From contig JANBVO010000001.1 in the NCBI GenBank assembly GCA_030052745.1, forward strand, positions 1,736,001 to 1,800,000: a stretch of DNA of 64,000 bases. Direction: 5' to 3'. This DNA is from Pleurostoma richardsiae. Lineage: Eukaryota; Ascomycota; Sordariomycetes; Calosphaeriales; Pleurostomataceae. This document shows positions 1 to 11,407 of this stretch, in pieces. A program made the translations under genes and the position numbers. The notes beneath the pieces were generated by a model. It saw nothing but the letters and a program-made list of their open reading frames with translations. It was not told where the DNA came from and did not search any database. Position 1 is the first letter of the stretch; each line of letters opens with the position of its first letter.

Positions 1-263
1 GCACTGAGACCCCAGAGCCCGATATCTACAGCCAGAATGGCGGACCCCTGCTTCCGTTAACGCCAAAGCGAAGATGCTCGTCAAGAGAAAGCTCTAGGGC
101 ATTCAGCGATCTCCCAGTAGACCCCCACAAACTGCAGCTGGCTCCAGTCCACCACCATCTATGCTCCATCCGGAGTGCCGCACGTCTCTTGTGCAACCGC
201 CACCACTCCATATCACCCGCTGGCCGGGAGGTTCTTGGCCATGGGTGGTTTCGTTTCCTGATC

Positions 264-787
264 TCAGTAGACGACGAAGCTCTTTCCTCCTCTAAGGGCA
301 AGTACTAGATGCAGCGTCGCGCCTCCCTCGAGCGCGTAATCCGCGGCTGTCTTGTCGTCGACCCTGTTGGCGTTCGCCATCTGATGTCAGTCCAGTTCAT
401 GCAACGGGCGCTTGCTCGGAGTATCCCGCGGGGAGGGGGGGTGTAACGAGCTGCTCATACATCTGCTTTCCTCCATAGATCAGGCGTTGCTGGACGGGTG
501 GGATTCCCTCCTTCTCCTCGACCTTCTCTTTGATCTGAGATACCTGGCACGCGACACTCAAGTCAGCTGGTGATCGCGCCTTCTCTCCTCCCGGTAAGGC
601 ATGGTGCAGCTGGTGCAGCGATCCGGTCTCCTGTGGAGTTGTCGCACCTTGTAGTCGCTCTCGATGTCGAGCTCAATCTCCTTGCCCGTCAATGTTCGGA
701 CCCTGTTACTCTAGGGTTAGTCTTGCTGTTCTCATGGCGATGTATCTACTTTGTGACTGAGGCAAAGCGGACTGACTTGATCAACAT
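264..787 (-). CDS. rub1: NEDD8/Rub1 ubiquitin-like modifier
   Basis: Small ubiquitin-like protein that is conjugated to cullins to activate SCF-type ubiquitin ligases. I assembled it from four exons: 787-777 (11 nt), 702-648, 543-461 and 363-264, joined by GT-AG introns of 74, 104 and 97 nt with consistent phase, giving 82 aa. The product begins [15 protein letters not shown] and contains [11 protein letters not shown] and DDKTAADY. It ends with LVLALRGG followed by a six-residue tail (KSFVVY) that a processing protease would remove to expose Gly76. Residue 72 is Ala, as in NEDD8; ubiquitin has Arg72. Length matches the family (about 77-81 aa). The first exon carries only three codons plus two bases, so no single open frame covers the gene. 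The identity is firm; the start exon rests on the in-frame join giving MLIK, the usual N-terminus of this family. Confidence 0.93.
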
Positions 788-1290
788 CTTGAAGACGGCG
801 CTGGCGCGACTTTGAAAAGATGAGAAAGGCGAGATGGACCGATGTCTTGAGGGTTAAGGTGTTCCCTGGAGGAAGCCTGTTGCGCAAGAGGGCCCTGTGG
901 AGAGTGTCGGGCTTCTGCCTTCTGCAAGGACGAAGACGGGTTTGTAAGAGCAGGAATGGCGTCTCGAGAGCGAGCTTGCAGGTATTCAGGTGTTTAGCTG
1001 ACTGCGGGGTCCCTCCTAAGGATGGATGGTGGGGCAATGTCGGTGACGGCAGCAGCTGCCAGCTGGAGAGTTGCGGGACGGAAGGGCCGTTCCAGTGCAA
1101 AAGCGCTGTCCGTTAATAAGGAAGGACCAGAAGTCAAGAGCGCCCAGCACTTTGCCAAGATGCCACAATCACCAACAGCACATTGATATGCCTTGGAGAC
1201 AAATTCCAAGCCATGATGGAGGATCGGGAAGGAAAGCCTGATTCCTATTACACAAACAAGCAAAAAAGAAAAAAGTCCAAAAAACTATTT
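788..1290. other. Intergenic, rub1 upstream region
   Basis: This is upstream of rub1 and downstream of tRNA-Gly (both minus strand). Open frames here show no family resemblance. The only recognisable elements are the A-runs next to the tRNA, listed separately as its terminator. Confidence 0.6.
1262..1284 (-). terminator. Pol III terminator of tRNA-Gly
   Basis: Three A6 runs on the + strand (1279-1284, 1269-1274 and 1262-1267) read as T6 runs on the minus strand. They begin 7 bases after the tRNA 3' end. T4 or longer is the standard RNA polymerase III termination signal. Confidence 0.85.
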
Positions 1291-1361
1291 GCGATCATCG
1301 GGAGTCGAACCCGACCCTGCTGCTTGGAAGGCAGCAATACTAACCGCTATACTATGACCGC
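1291..1361 (-). tRNA. tRNA-Gly (anticodon TCC)
   Basis: The 71-nt minus-strand gene folds as a standard cloverleaf. The 7-bp acceptor stem pairs GCGGTCA with TGATCGC (one G-T wobble). The D-arm is TAGCGGTTA-like (A box), the anticodon stem is CTGC/GCAG with loop CTTCCAA (anticodon TCC), and the T-arm contains GGTTCGACTCC (B box). There is no intron, and T-runs follow directly. It decodes GGA, and GGG by wobble. Confidence 0.95.
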
Positions 1362-1812
1362 TGAACCAATCATCTTGGATGTTTTCTCGGCTTGGGTATT
1401 CTTTTTATAAAGCGCGAACAATCACCGAGAAAACTTGGTGAACTGACCAGTTTCTCACCAAATTTCTCCGCTAGGAAAGCGATCAAATACAGCCACGGCT
1501 CTCAGGGCGATTGCATACTGATTGAATAACAGCGAGAGACATTACTCCCAATTTCGTTTGTACCTTGCCTGAGAGCTATTCCAATCGCTGGACGTTTGTC
1601 ATGACGTGACGTACGAAGCTCATACTCCCTCATGTTAGCAGGCCCAGGTATTTCGGTCTTAGGTAGTACATCGAAGCGGTCTGGATATAATGTTTGTCCA
1701 TTCCATGCCGGCCTAACTGGCTGGTCCGAAGAGTGATGTTTGTTTTACACTGGAGATCCCGCTTCCGTTCCTAAACATACAGTGGAGATTTGAACCATTC
1801 CCCGGCTCCCAA
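1362..1812. other. Intergenic between tRNA-Gly and phb2
   Basis: This holds the 3' flank of phb2 and the 5' flank of the tRNA. I see no supported gene or repeat. Confidence 0.6.
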
Positions 1813-2890
1813 TCATTTCTTGCTCTCATCGTTGTTCTTCTCAAAGACATTCAAGCCGAGGCCCTCTGCGTCGAGAAGGAGGCGGTTCTTGCCCCCGGCC
1901 TCCTGCAGCACCTGCGCAATCGCCCGCGCGTTCTCCAGCTTCTTCAGCTCGACGTACGCCTTGCTCTTCTTGATGGCCTCGCCGATCAGCTCCGCCGATC
2001 GCGCCTCACCCTGCGCCTTGACAACCATAGCCTGCTTCTCCTGGCGGGCCTTGTCGACGATGAAGGCCGCCCGCTGGGCGTCCTGCTGGGCCACCTGCTT
2101 CGCTTCGACTGCCGCAGTGAACTCAGGGGAGAAGGCAAGGTGCTGCGCAGAAATTAGCAAGGCGCCACAGCGGCATATAGTGCAGAAGCGGTACTCACAG
2201 TGAGGGAAACATCATCCAGTAGGATGTTGAACCGTGCCGCTCTTCGTGACAGATTCTCCCGAACCAACCGCGCAACCATTTCTCTCTGTGTGATCAGCTG
2301 GCTGGCGTTGAACTGGGCCACCACGCTCTTCAGGACCTCGTTAACAATCGAAGGCAGTACCCGCTCATCGTAATCTTGTCCCAACGTCCGGTAGATCTGC
2401 GGAAGGGCCTGGATGTCCGGTCTAGAGAGGACACGGCAGGTGATGTTCACCATCTGCAGGTCCTTCGTGCCGGTAAGAGAGGAGACGTTCCGCGGCTTCG
2501 CCCGGACATCGTAGTCGATCGGAGTCTCGAACCAAGGGACAATGAGATGCGTGCCTAGAGAATGAGAACCAGTCAGCCTTCCATTTTGATGCGACAGGGA
2601 CTTGCAACCCGGTTCAGCCGGGACCGACCTTCAGCGTAGATCTCCTTGCTGACACCAGTTAACCTCCGGTACTTGATCGCTCTGTGACCACCGTCGACGT
2701 TGAAGAGGGCGTTCTGGAAAACGTAGGCCGCGCCGCCGAGCAGGATCAGGCCGCCGACAGCTCCACCCATACCCTTGGGCATACGAGGCATGCCGCCGCC
2801 GGGGCCGCCGAAACCGCCGCGGCCTTGCGACTGCCTGGCCACCTGCTGCAGGCGGTTAAGATAATCCTGCATGGGATTTCTGTTCGACAT
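1813..2890 (-). CDS. phb2: Prohibitin-2 (PHB2)
   Basis: Subunit of the ring-shaped prohibitin complex of the mitochondrial inner membrane, which acts with PHB1 as scaffold and chaperone and in control of m-AAA proteolysis. Exons are 2890-2629, 2554-2199 and 2142-1813 (introns 74 and 56 nt, GT-AG), giving 315 aa, close to the usual ~310. The start is the ATG of [11 protein letters not shown] Gly/Pro-rich stretch precedes one hydrophobic segment at about residues 41-58, the N-terminal membrane anchor. The SPFH/band-7 domain follows ([13 protein letters not shown] onward), and the C-terminal coiled coil includes [16 protein letters not shown]. Exon 1 to 2 restores [13 protein letters not shown], a conserved part of the SPFH domain. 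The gene is divergent from the CstF-64 gene across about 400 bp. Identity is firm. Confidence 0.95.
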
Positions 2891-3292
2891 CTTGTCCGGA
2901 CAATTGTGGCGGCGTACCACGGTTGGCTGTTTTGCTCCGGAGTGTCGAGTGAAGCTTACAGGAAGAGCTCTGAACGAAGATCATGTCTTTGCAGTAGTGA
3001 AATCGTGTGCACGGGCCACATCAGTAGTCAGCAAAAATCCGGGGAAGACCGCTTAGATACATATGGACTGAGCATTCAATTATCGGAAACAGGTTTTCGC
3101 GTCGAACTTCCATTGAGCTTCGGAACAAAGCTGTTGCTTTATCTACCTAGGTACCAAATTGAAAGCTATAAGTTGTATACCTACTCTACATCTACCTTGC
3201 GCTGGTAACTGCATAAACTCCCACGACATTCCCCGGCGTCGGATTCATTTCGCGAACATCTCTAGGACGTTTGCCTCTCCTGCACATTCATA
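2891..3292. promoter_or_regulatory. Divergent promoter region phb2 / CstF-64
   Basis: These 402 bases separate two genes transcribed away from each other, so both promoters must lie here or overlap the first exons. I see no clear TATA box. Short pyrimidine-rich stretches precede the CstF-64 ATG. Confidence 0.6.
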
Positions 3293-4398
3293 ATGTCTAC
3301 AAAGCCGCCCTCACGGGTGATCTTCGTGGGGAACATCCCCTACGGTATGTCTGGCCTAGGGGTTCTGGACCTTCCTTGCTGAACGAAGCTAACAACTCCC
3401 CTACAGGACTCTCCGAAGAGCAGATTAGCGATATCTTCAGCAGCGCCGGAAAGGTGCTCAACTTCCGACTTGTCTACGACCGTGAGACCGGGCGGCCTAA
3501 GGGGTTCGGCTTCGCCGAGTATCCTGATGCGGGTAGGTGCAACTGAGCTCTACACCTGAGCTCCTGCCTTGCCAGCACGGTTTCTCCCAACCTGCACAAA
3601 ACAAAAACGTCAAAAGGCTGACCACTTCCACCAGACTCGGCCTCCTCAGCAGTGCGAAACCTGAACGACTACGAGATCATGGGCCGCAAGCTCCGCGTCG
3701 ACTTCTCCAACGAGGGGACCAGTGACGACACCAATACCAACACCAACGCCAACAATGACGGTGGCCGCGACGCCTACTCCTCCCAGGCGGCCCCCAACGG
3801 CTCGGCCTCCTCAGCTGGCGCCTCGCTGCCTCCCCTCCCCGCCGGCAAAGAGCTCCCCCCCGGCGTGACCTGCACGGATGCCATCTCCCGCACCCTCAAC
3901 ACCCTGCCGCCCGCACAGCTTCTCGACATCCTCTCGCAGATGAAGGCGCTCGCGACCAACGAGCCCGCTCGCGCCACCGAGCTGCTCACCCAGGCGCCCC
4001 AGCTCTCCTACGCCATCTTCCAGGCCCTGCTGCTCATGGGCCTGGTGTCCCCCGAGGCCATCAACTCGGTCGTCGACGCCGGCGCCGCTGCGGGTCCACC
4101 CCCGTCCGCCGCCCCTCCTCCCGCCGTACCTCTCGGCTACCCCTCTATCCCGGGCTACCCCGGCGCCGTCGCGACCGGCACCCCGCCAGTCGCCGCTCCC
4201 TACCAGCCGCCCCCGGTTGTCCCTCCACCCGCGCCCGCGCCCGCGGCTCCGGCTGGTGGTATGCTAGCAGCGCAGGACCCCGACGCGCTGATGGCTATGG
4301 TCATGCAGCTGCCGCAGGAGACGATCGACCAGCTCCCCGAGGCGGAGAGACAGCAGGTCATGATGCTGAAAGCGAGCTATCAGGCGCAGAGACGGTAA
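3293..4398 (+). CDS. rna15: CstF-64 / Rna15-like 3'-end processing factor
   Basis: RNA-binding subunit of cleavage stimulation factor, which binds the U/GU-rich element downstream of poly(A) sites. Exons are 3293-3344, 3407-3532 and 3635-4398 (introns 62 and 102 nt; branch-like GCTAAC in intron 1), giving 313 aa. The RRM spans about residues 8-85: VIFVGNIPY is RNP2, and GRPKGFGFAEY is RNP1. The hinge region at about 130-195 (SRTLNTLPPAQLLDIL...) is the part that binds CstF-77/Rna14 and symplekin. A Pro/Ala-rich linker follows, and the last ~40 residues (QLPQETIDQLPEAERQQVMML) form the helical CstF-64 C-terminal domain that contacts Pcf11. No MEARA/G repeats are present, as usual in fungi. Upstream it shares a promoter region with phb2. 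Confidence 0.93.
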
Positions 4399-5138
4399 AA
4401 ACGGCCCGATCAGGAATGTCATGTGCAGGATTCGGGCTATCTTGTGTCAGTGGCCTTCTGGTGCCGATTTGAAGGGTGGGAGTGCAGTCACGGTTGCTTT
4501 TGGAAGCCGCATACCATATTATGGAGGCGTTTCGGCGTACTGGAAAGGCTGGCTGGCTAGGGGCCACAGGGTTTGAGAGAAAAGGAAATACCAGCTCACG
4601 GGAGGGTAGCGGTCATCTTGCACATTAGCATTTCGATGGATTTGAAGTCGAGCATTTCTTCATCCCCGCAGCTTCAGTGAGGAGCCAACCGAGGCCTCGC
4701 TGCAGCAGCTGGGGATACGATTGCGATAGCTGGCTAATTGGGAAGGCTGAGGCTCTAAGTCTGGACTTCAGCAGGCCAAACGGTCCGTCTTGAATAGGAA
4801 CACATCCCATTCATCTCTCGAGGATATGCATGCGTGTATTCATGTTCAGTATGCTTTGGTATCCTATCTCTCCGTAACGCCAGTAAACGACATGCAGATT
4901 TTTGGCTGCCCACCCAAACACCCACCTTCGCCAGTCTGTGTTCTACTGACGATAATGCTTCCAGTTTCGTCTCTATCCTGCCCCGGGCAAACATAGGAAA
5001 GTATTTCTAGGTCCAGGTAGCGGCTAGTGATAAAGAACTGAAAGCGCCGGCCCGCGGAGAGCATTGTGTACAGGAGGAAGAGGACAAGGGCCGGCTACTC
5101 TCATGGATTCAGACTTGTCCTGCCAGCAGCAGAACTCA
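4399..5138. other. Convergent intergenic, CstF-64 / Mnr2-type gene
   Basis: These 740 bases lie between two convergent genes and should hold both 3' UTRs. Short open frames on both strands show no recognisable domain. I see no repeat or RNA gene. Confidence 0.6.
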
Positions 5139-7790
5139 CTACACAATATTATACACCCGCTTTGCGATGAGAAAGCAGGCCAGGCCGAAGAAAAGCAGTC
5201 CAGCGGAGATCCAAAAGAACCAGGTCAGATCGCCTTCATAGTCCTGGCCGGGGACCCACACATTCATCCCCCACAGGCCGGTGATGATGTTCATGGGTAA
5301 GACGATGGTGCCCAGTACGGTGAGCTTGCCGAGGACGTCGTTGGTCTGTTCCGCGCGCTCATTCATGCGGATGTTAATCTGGGCGAGGTAGTTGGCGTGT
5401 GACCGGGAGAGCATCCTGCAGATTAGGGTTAGACTGAATGGACAAAGGTGAGAGCGGTTAGAAGCATAAGGGGTTCCGTACTTCTCGTAATGACTCAAGT
5501 TGGAGGTCATGGTCACAATGTGATCCTGGATATCGCCCAGATACAGTCCGATCTCCGAACGAGGGGCCACCTCCCACTGCTCGTTGCAGCGCTTTGCGAA
5601 CCCCTTGATGACGTCGGCCTTGTTACCCAGTAGCCTGTACAAGCTCATGACTTTCTTGCGGCAGTCGCCAACCCACCGAAGCATGTCGCCTCCAGAACCG
5701 GCGACGGTGCCGTCTTCAGACCTCTTCTCGTTGTCTCGCCTATCCTTCTCGACTTCACCAGGTGAGTGAAGCCTGAGGATTGCGTCGTCTATTTCGTCGA
5801 CTTCTTCTTCGATGCTCTGAATCAAAGGCACGAAAACGTCGGTGATATCGTCGATAATGGCGTAAGATATCCAGTCGGAAGAGAGAATAAGATAGTCACT
5901 TAGCTGCCTGATACGGCGGCGGACATTGGCGGCATGGGGCGTCATAGAGAAGTGGAAGCTCAAAACGCCCTCCCGGAAGACAACGACATACATGTTGACA
6001 GGTTCGAGAAAGTTCTCGCTGTTCTGATCCTGGTCGAACGTCCGGTAGTTGACGAAGTAGTAGTGGCGGAAGAGCTCCACTTTCTCTCGCGCCTCCTGAA
6101 GCATGATATCTTCCGCGGTCAAGGGGTGGATACCAAATGTCTTCGATAGCACCCTCATTTCCGCTTCGGTCGGACTCAGGACATCCAGCCACCACACAGG
6201 CCGGTCTCCGTATCTCGGCGGTTTCGGCGGTTTCGGTGGATCTCCCTCTCCGGGTGAGACAGCCCCTTGCGATGACTTTAGATCTCCTGGAGTCGCACGG
6301 CCCGACTGCTGCTGGGAGTTTCCTGAGCCTTCCTTTGTCAGAGGAGACGTCACTCCTTCCATGTTTGGCCCACCATGTGCCCTTGTAGACATCAACGAGG
6401 GCTTCCTGGTAGGCGCTCTGGAGTCGCCACTATGATGGCTCACAGTATGATACACGGGGGGATCGGACGGCCGCCGTTCGTCTTCGTCGTCGTCGTCTTC
6501 ATCAGACGAGTCTTCGAGAAGGGGCGGATCCGGTACGAAGAGCTCCCGGAAACTACCCCCCGGTTGAACCAGCTCCGAGATAGTTTGCGAATGGATGGTG
6601 CTCTGGAACTCCTCGTTGAAGTATGTAAATCGATATGGGGCATCTTCTTCCGTTCGAAACCAGCCCTTGTGTATAGGTCTCAAACGCCCATTGATCAACT
6701 GAGGTTCGGTGATTTTCTTGGCGCGCCGCTCATCGCTCCGGCCCTCCTTCTCGATCCTACTCCATTCCTCGAGCATGCTGAGGTCCGGCCACTTGTTGCG
6801 CCGTCGTCGTGACCGCGCACTATAGACCTCATCTCTCACCGGCACTAACTCGTCGTCGGCTAGTTCCGACATGCCTTCTTGGGGAAAGCAAACGTCCTCC
6901 TCCGCCTGCAATGCTATAGTGTGTCGACGTTCAAGCGGTGCTGTCTGTGATCTTGAGCCAGTGCCAGGGCGACTACTGTCCTCGACAGCTATGTCCGAGT
7001 GTGTTGGCGACGGTTCCCTGATACTCAGCCCGTCGCGCAACATCATGTCCTCGAATCTCATATTCCTGTCGTTGGGCCTCATCTGAGGACTACCGGGAAC
7101 TGAGGGAGGGTAGTTGACATTATAGCTGTCACTGACGGTCGGGAAGGTAGTAAACAACTTCCTCTTGCTGCTTGCTCTACTAGAGCCTCGCCGGCTTTGA
7201 GGGTTGCTGGGCCTCCTGTCGTTCGAGCCATAGCCCCCGGAAGTGGCCAGGACAGTATCAGACCGTCGAGCCGAATTCGATAACAGCGGCATATCTTCAT
7301 CCCCCAATCCCGCCTCATCATCCTCGCCAATACTACTTCCGCTCTGGACCGTTCTCAGTCTGCTGGCGCTTAGTGGTTGCTGAAACTGGGACTGGGATCC
7401 CATGACAGAGGGACGCCGGGGTCTGAAGAAGGCGGGTTGCTCCCTGGAGATGACTTTTAGCTATCTGCTGCCATACCTACACGCAAAATCGGGGTTACCG
7501 TACCTATGGTCGAGCAGTGCCTCGCTGTCCAAACTCGTACCGCTGATGTTCCCTCCCCTATTCAGGTTATAGAAGCTTTCCCGTGCAGCGTTCAGGGCAG
7601 ACTCCGGGCCTTCGTCCTGCGTCAAATCATCGGTGTGGGCGGCGAACGACTGCTTTCTCGTCTTCTTCTTCTTCTTGCCTCCGCGATGATTCTTTCTCCT
7701 CCTCGGGGCCTGCGTTCGTGATTCGACCGCCGCAGTCGACGCAGATGGTGCGTCAACATTGAGTCCTCCTGGTGTCGTCGATCGATCCAT
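5139..7790 (-). CDS. mnr2: CorA-family Mg2+ transporter, Mnr2/Alr type
   Basis: Magnesium transporter of the fungal CorA branch; the Mnr2 subgroup acts at the vacuole to release stored Mg2+. Exons are 7790-7504, 7422-5482 and 5415-5139 (introns 81 and 66 nt), giving 834 aa. A basic patch at residues about 30-49 (RRRKNHRGG followed by five Lys) is typical of Mnr2-like N-termini. A long Ser-rich region follows, then the CorA soluble domain (WWLDVLSPTEAEM onward). The CorA core has two membrane helices near the C-terminus (about 770-794 and 806-827) with the signature GMN at 792-794. The second intron is 66 nt, a multiple of three with no stop, so unspliced mRNA would stay in frame and add 22 residues between YEK and MLSRSHANYLAQ. 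Family is firm; Mnr2 rather than plasma-membrane Alr1 is inferred from the basic N-terminus. Confidence 0.93.
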
Positions 7791-8492
7791 GTTTGCAAAG
7801 TTCGAATAGTGAAGGGGTTGCGTCTCTCCAAAGTATGCCGACTGTCACAGTGGCCTGGGTCGAGGCTTCGATCTGGAAGACGATGTCGTCACGAGCCGTG
7901 GGCGGGGTTGGTGACGAAAGCGCGTCCTTCGGAGACGAACAAGCCTAGTAGCGACGGCCGAAGACGTTAGGGAGACGGCGGAGGAGAGCAGCAAGGACTT
8001 CTTGTCCACGCTGCATCATCCAGGACCTCTCTCAGCTCGTGGTGCCACGGAGCTTCTTTGCTGCAGTTCCGTCACGTTAGGGAGAGTTAACTGAGTCTTT
8101 GCTGTTGGTCAAGAAGAAAGGGACTGGATCCCGCCTGTTAAGGGCGACCGACTAGCTGGGATGGTCGACTAATAAGAGAGCGGCGTGGAATTGAGGCCGT
8201 GAGGCAAATCGAGAGTAGATGAGAGGATTGCGATGTTGCCTGTGGTCAGAGGCGAGGGATTGAAAGGATGAATTACTCCCAGATAGCTTGACAGCTTATC
8301 TGCAGGCCCAGCGATGATGTAAGTGGTGCCAAGCGGCCTGCAGGTGGTTAGTCTGGGTGGACATTACACTCTGATTGGCGTGTAATAACTTAAGGGTTAG
8401 GGTTACAGGTATCATGTTAGCATGTCGATTCTCCGAGAGCCCATCGTCGTTTCATTCAACATTCTTTAGGTACGGAGTAATTACAGCGTGGT
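7791..8492. other. Intergenic, Mnr2-type gene upstream region
   Basis: Upstream of the Mnr2-type gene and downstream of the MDR oxidoreductase gene. It contains a short telomere-like string around 8393-8405 (two TTAGGG-type units, too few to mean much) and one TACGGAGTA motif at 8471-8479. No gene is supported. Confidence 0.55.
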
Positions 8493-9625
8493 CTACAAGT
8501 CGCTGACCCGGTACACCAACTTCCGACCACTAACTCTCCCCGCCTCTAGATCCTTTAAGCCCTCGCCAATTTGCTCAAGCCCTCCTCTGACTTCAATCGG
8601 ATGCGGGACGACCTTCTTCTCCTCGAAGAGTCTTGCTGCGACGACACCCCATTTCTTCGCAAACTCGAGGTCCTCCGGTACCGCATCTACCTTCCTGGTG
8701 CCGAACAAGTCAAACGCCTCGTTGAAGACGGTGTATGCGAGCGTGACGCCGGTTTTCACGTCAGCACGCGGGAGCTTTGTCTGAACGAGACTGTTGTAGC
8801 GTAGACCAGAGTCGGAGTCAGAGGAGAGGGCATCAGCACAGATCTGAGGGGCCTCTCCCACTCCAATGGTATCCCAGACGTAGCGCAGTTTATTGTTGGT
8901 GTACTGGCGAATATCGGAGCCGACAGTTGGAGACTTATAGTCAAAGACCTTGTCTGCGCCGAGTGACGTTACAAACTCGGAGTTCCTAGGCGAACACGTC
9001 GTTATGACTTCGAGGCCGGATCTAGGCCCATGTCAACGGTCTGTCCGCAGAAGATGCTTTCCTGGACAACTTAGGTCGAGGTGCACTGGGCTACTCACAG
9101 CTTTGCCATCTGGATCCCTAGCGTCCCCATCGCCGAACTGCCTCCATAGATCAGGATCGGGAATTTCTCCTCTGGCCTCACGGGCTCTGTTGGCCATGGT
9201 AGCTGCAGGCTCTGATACAAGCCCTGGCCTACCGTGTACACCTGCACGCCCAACGACGCCGCTTCTTCAAATCTCATGTGATCCGGGATCTTCTGGGTAA
9301 TATCTGCGTTCGCTGCCACAAACTCGGCGAAGGCGCCAGCGTCCGGCCGCCCGAAGTGGCAGGTGTGCGCAAATCCCCAAACTCGATCACCCGGCTTGAA
9401 AGGCCGGGTCACCGCACTGCCGACTTCCTCGACAATACCGGAGAAGTCGCAGCCTACCGTCAGCGGCTCCTGTCCGTTCAATTCCGTGTGTTGGATGTGT
9501 TTCCAATCTGTGGGATTCAGAGCGACACAGGCAACTTTGACAAGCAGGTCCTCGGGTCGCAGGGCAGGCCGAGGCGCATCGACGACAGCGGCGTGACCTT
9601 TAGAAAGGAGCTTGTATGCCTTCAT
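8493..9625 (-). CDS. MDR-superfamily NADPH oxidoreductase (zinc-less, enoyl-reductase-like)
   Basis: Medium-chain dehydrogenase/reductase of the zinc-independent group that includes fungal ToxD-like and stand-alone trans-enoyl reductases. Substrate is unknown. Exons are 9625-9099 and 9021-8493 (intron 77 nt, GT-AG), giving 351 aa. The GroES-like N-domain (residues 1 to about 125) has VALNPTDWKH and GCDFSGIVEEVGS. The Rossmann domain has IYGGSSAMGTLGIQMAKLSG at about 159-178, and the splice restores AKLSGLEVITTCSPRN. The Cys cluster of structural-zinc ADHs is absent. The ATG beginning MKAYKLL is chosen because homologues start there; the open frame reaches further upstream without family similarity. 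No biosynthetic backbone gene lies nearby, so a secondary-metabolite role is not indicated. Confidence 0.88.
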
Positions 9626-9900
9626 CTTGCAAGGTAGGACTGGAACGCTGACAAATGATGAGCAGACAACTCGAAACTGGGATTGCACTCAAGGTGAAGA
9701 GGTGTTCCTAGTAACTGAAGGTAAAACGATGGCGTGTGCAATTCATTTAAGTAACTGCCGTGCAAAGAGAGAAGAGTTATCATACGTGTGGTTTGTCAGC
9801 TTGATGCTTAGAAACTCATGCGTTATGTTGCGTTATGCTCGTAGCTGCCAGCGAGGTGCCAGTCCATCTGCATCGTACCAATACGGGAGGTGTATTCCTC

Positions 9901-9960
9901 CGGCGGGCTGTCCATCCTTTCGGCGGGCAGTCTATTCGTTCGGCGGGCGGTCTGTTCCTC
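9901..9960 (+). repeat. 20-bp tandem repeat, three units
   Basis: Three consecutive 20-bp units each begin CGGCGGGC and continue with a degenerate TCTATTCNTT-like half. The units start at 9901, 9921 and 9941. The next bases (CGCCCGCC) continue the GC-rich theme. Confidence 0.8.
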
Positions 9961-11400
9961 CGCCCGCCGCTTTCTTTGATGCCGGCCTTCCTCGCCGGCC
10001 CATCCATCTCATTGTCCTCCCCACGGACGCGACGGACGTCGTCGGCTGCATCCCTCTCTTGGTGCGCACGAGCTGTTCTAGGTCTGCAGGCCGTAACTTG
10101 TCTGGGGGAGGCCCCTCGGCCTCTGTCGCAGCGCGGCGACGGCGGCGTCCACAGCCTGTGGCGCGGCGAATCCCACGTCACCTACCTTAGCTCAAAGGTG
10201 TTGTACGTACACCTGCCGCCGCCGGCTGGCCGAGAGATCGGGCAGGTTAGTGGAGTCCTCGGCCGTGTTCAAGGTGTTGGCGTGGGCGGCGCTCTCCGGG
10301 AGGAGCGATACCTCATCGGGGATCCTGGCGTGAGAGTGTGTGATGTCCGGTGTCAAGCACAGAGCACCGTCCCTAGTCGTATGCGTTCCTAGATGGCATG
10401 GTGCATTGGAACAGCATCGCGAGGCCAGTGTGAACCAGACTAGAGAGATGAGGTAGTATGACTACGCTCCGGCGGCGATCAAGGGCTTTGGACCGGTGCG
10501 GCACATCAGTGTGATGCTCAGGGGCCTGTGCTCGTGCGTTAGGCCTCGGGTATCGAAGCAGTCTCCTGGCTCTATCAAATATACTTCACACCCCCCGAGC
10601 TTTCTCCAGTCTTCTCATTTCTTTGACCTCCGCCTCGAGGCTGTCGAGATCACGCTGCCAGGCAGGAACATGGAAAAGGGTGCCATTCGAAAGTAAGCAG
10701 CCAGAAGCCAGAAGCAGAGGCATGGGATCGATAGAATTTATCGTCTTAGATCCCTAGCTACTGACAACTGATTCGATCAACCTGTATGAGGGTGACCTAT
10801 CAATAGACTGCCTGTCGCAGGACGGCTCTCGTAGAGCGCGGATCGGGGCATTAGGAGAGCAACGTTAGGGTTGGTAATGGAAGAGGTTAAAGATGTCGTC
10901 AGCACGTAGGTAGAGTAGTAGATAGACGAAGTCTTACCCCCTTCTCAAGTACACGGACCACGGGTTCACGCGGTAGCAGATGGACCCTTGTCGTACATCA
11001 CCACCAGGCTTACACTGTAAGCGAAGTTCAGGGAATGCTTCCCGCGCTCTTACCGCTTAACGACTTACACCAGACATCTAGAGCGTCTTTAGAGCTCTAT
11101 CTACTGTTCAGTAATAGTATTACAGCGTCAGCTGTAATCATCGTATAATCCTTTGGATATCTGTTCGACTCCAATACGGTGTCTTGGCAACCATCAGCGT
11201 GATTGGCCCGTGTGTACGCATTTGGTACGGTTATCCAATACCTATTTCAGCCATCATGCTCTTTCATACGAGATGTCGGGGAAAGCTGCCCGCATGGACT
11301 AACGGATGCACGCAAGATGTGAACCCCACCAGCGCCGTGGAACTGGTCCCCTCTTCCCGAGGCAGCCAGTGAAGACCGGCGCGGGGACAGCTCCCCGAGC

Positions 11401-11407
11401 TATAAAA
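11401..11407 (+). promoter_or_regulatory. TATA box of the DUF3237 gene
   Basis: TATAAAA lies 290 bases before the chosen start codon, followed by a pyrimidine-rich patch (TTCTCTCTCACAG) that would suit a transcription start. This predicts a leader of roughly 260 nt containing a 7-codon uORF (11574-11597). Confidence 0.6.

Noticed and set aside
8393-8405. Telomere-like TTAGGG string
   Set aside because: Only about two units; expected by chance in 64 kb and no sign of a chromosome end.
9612-10392. Open frames of 185-192 codons in the MDR/DUF3237 intergenic region
   Set aside because: No domain, no splice-supported extension, and overlapping frames on both strands in a GC-rich, repeat-containing segment.
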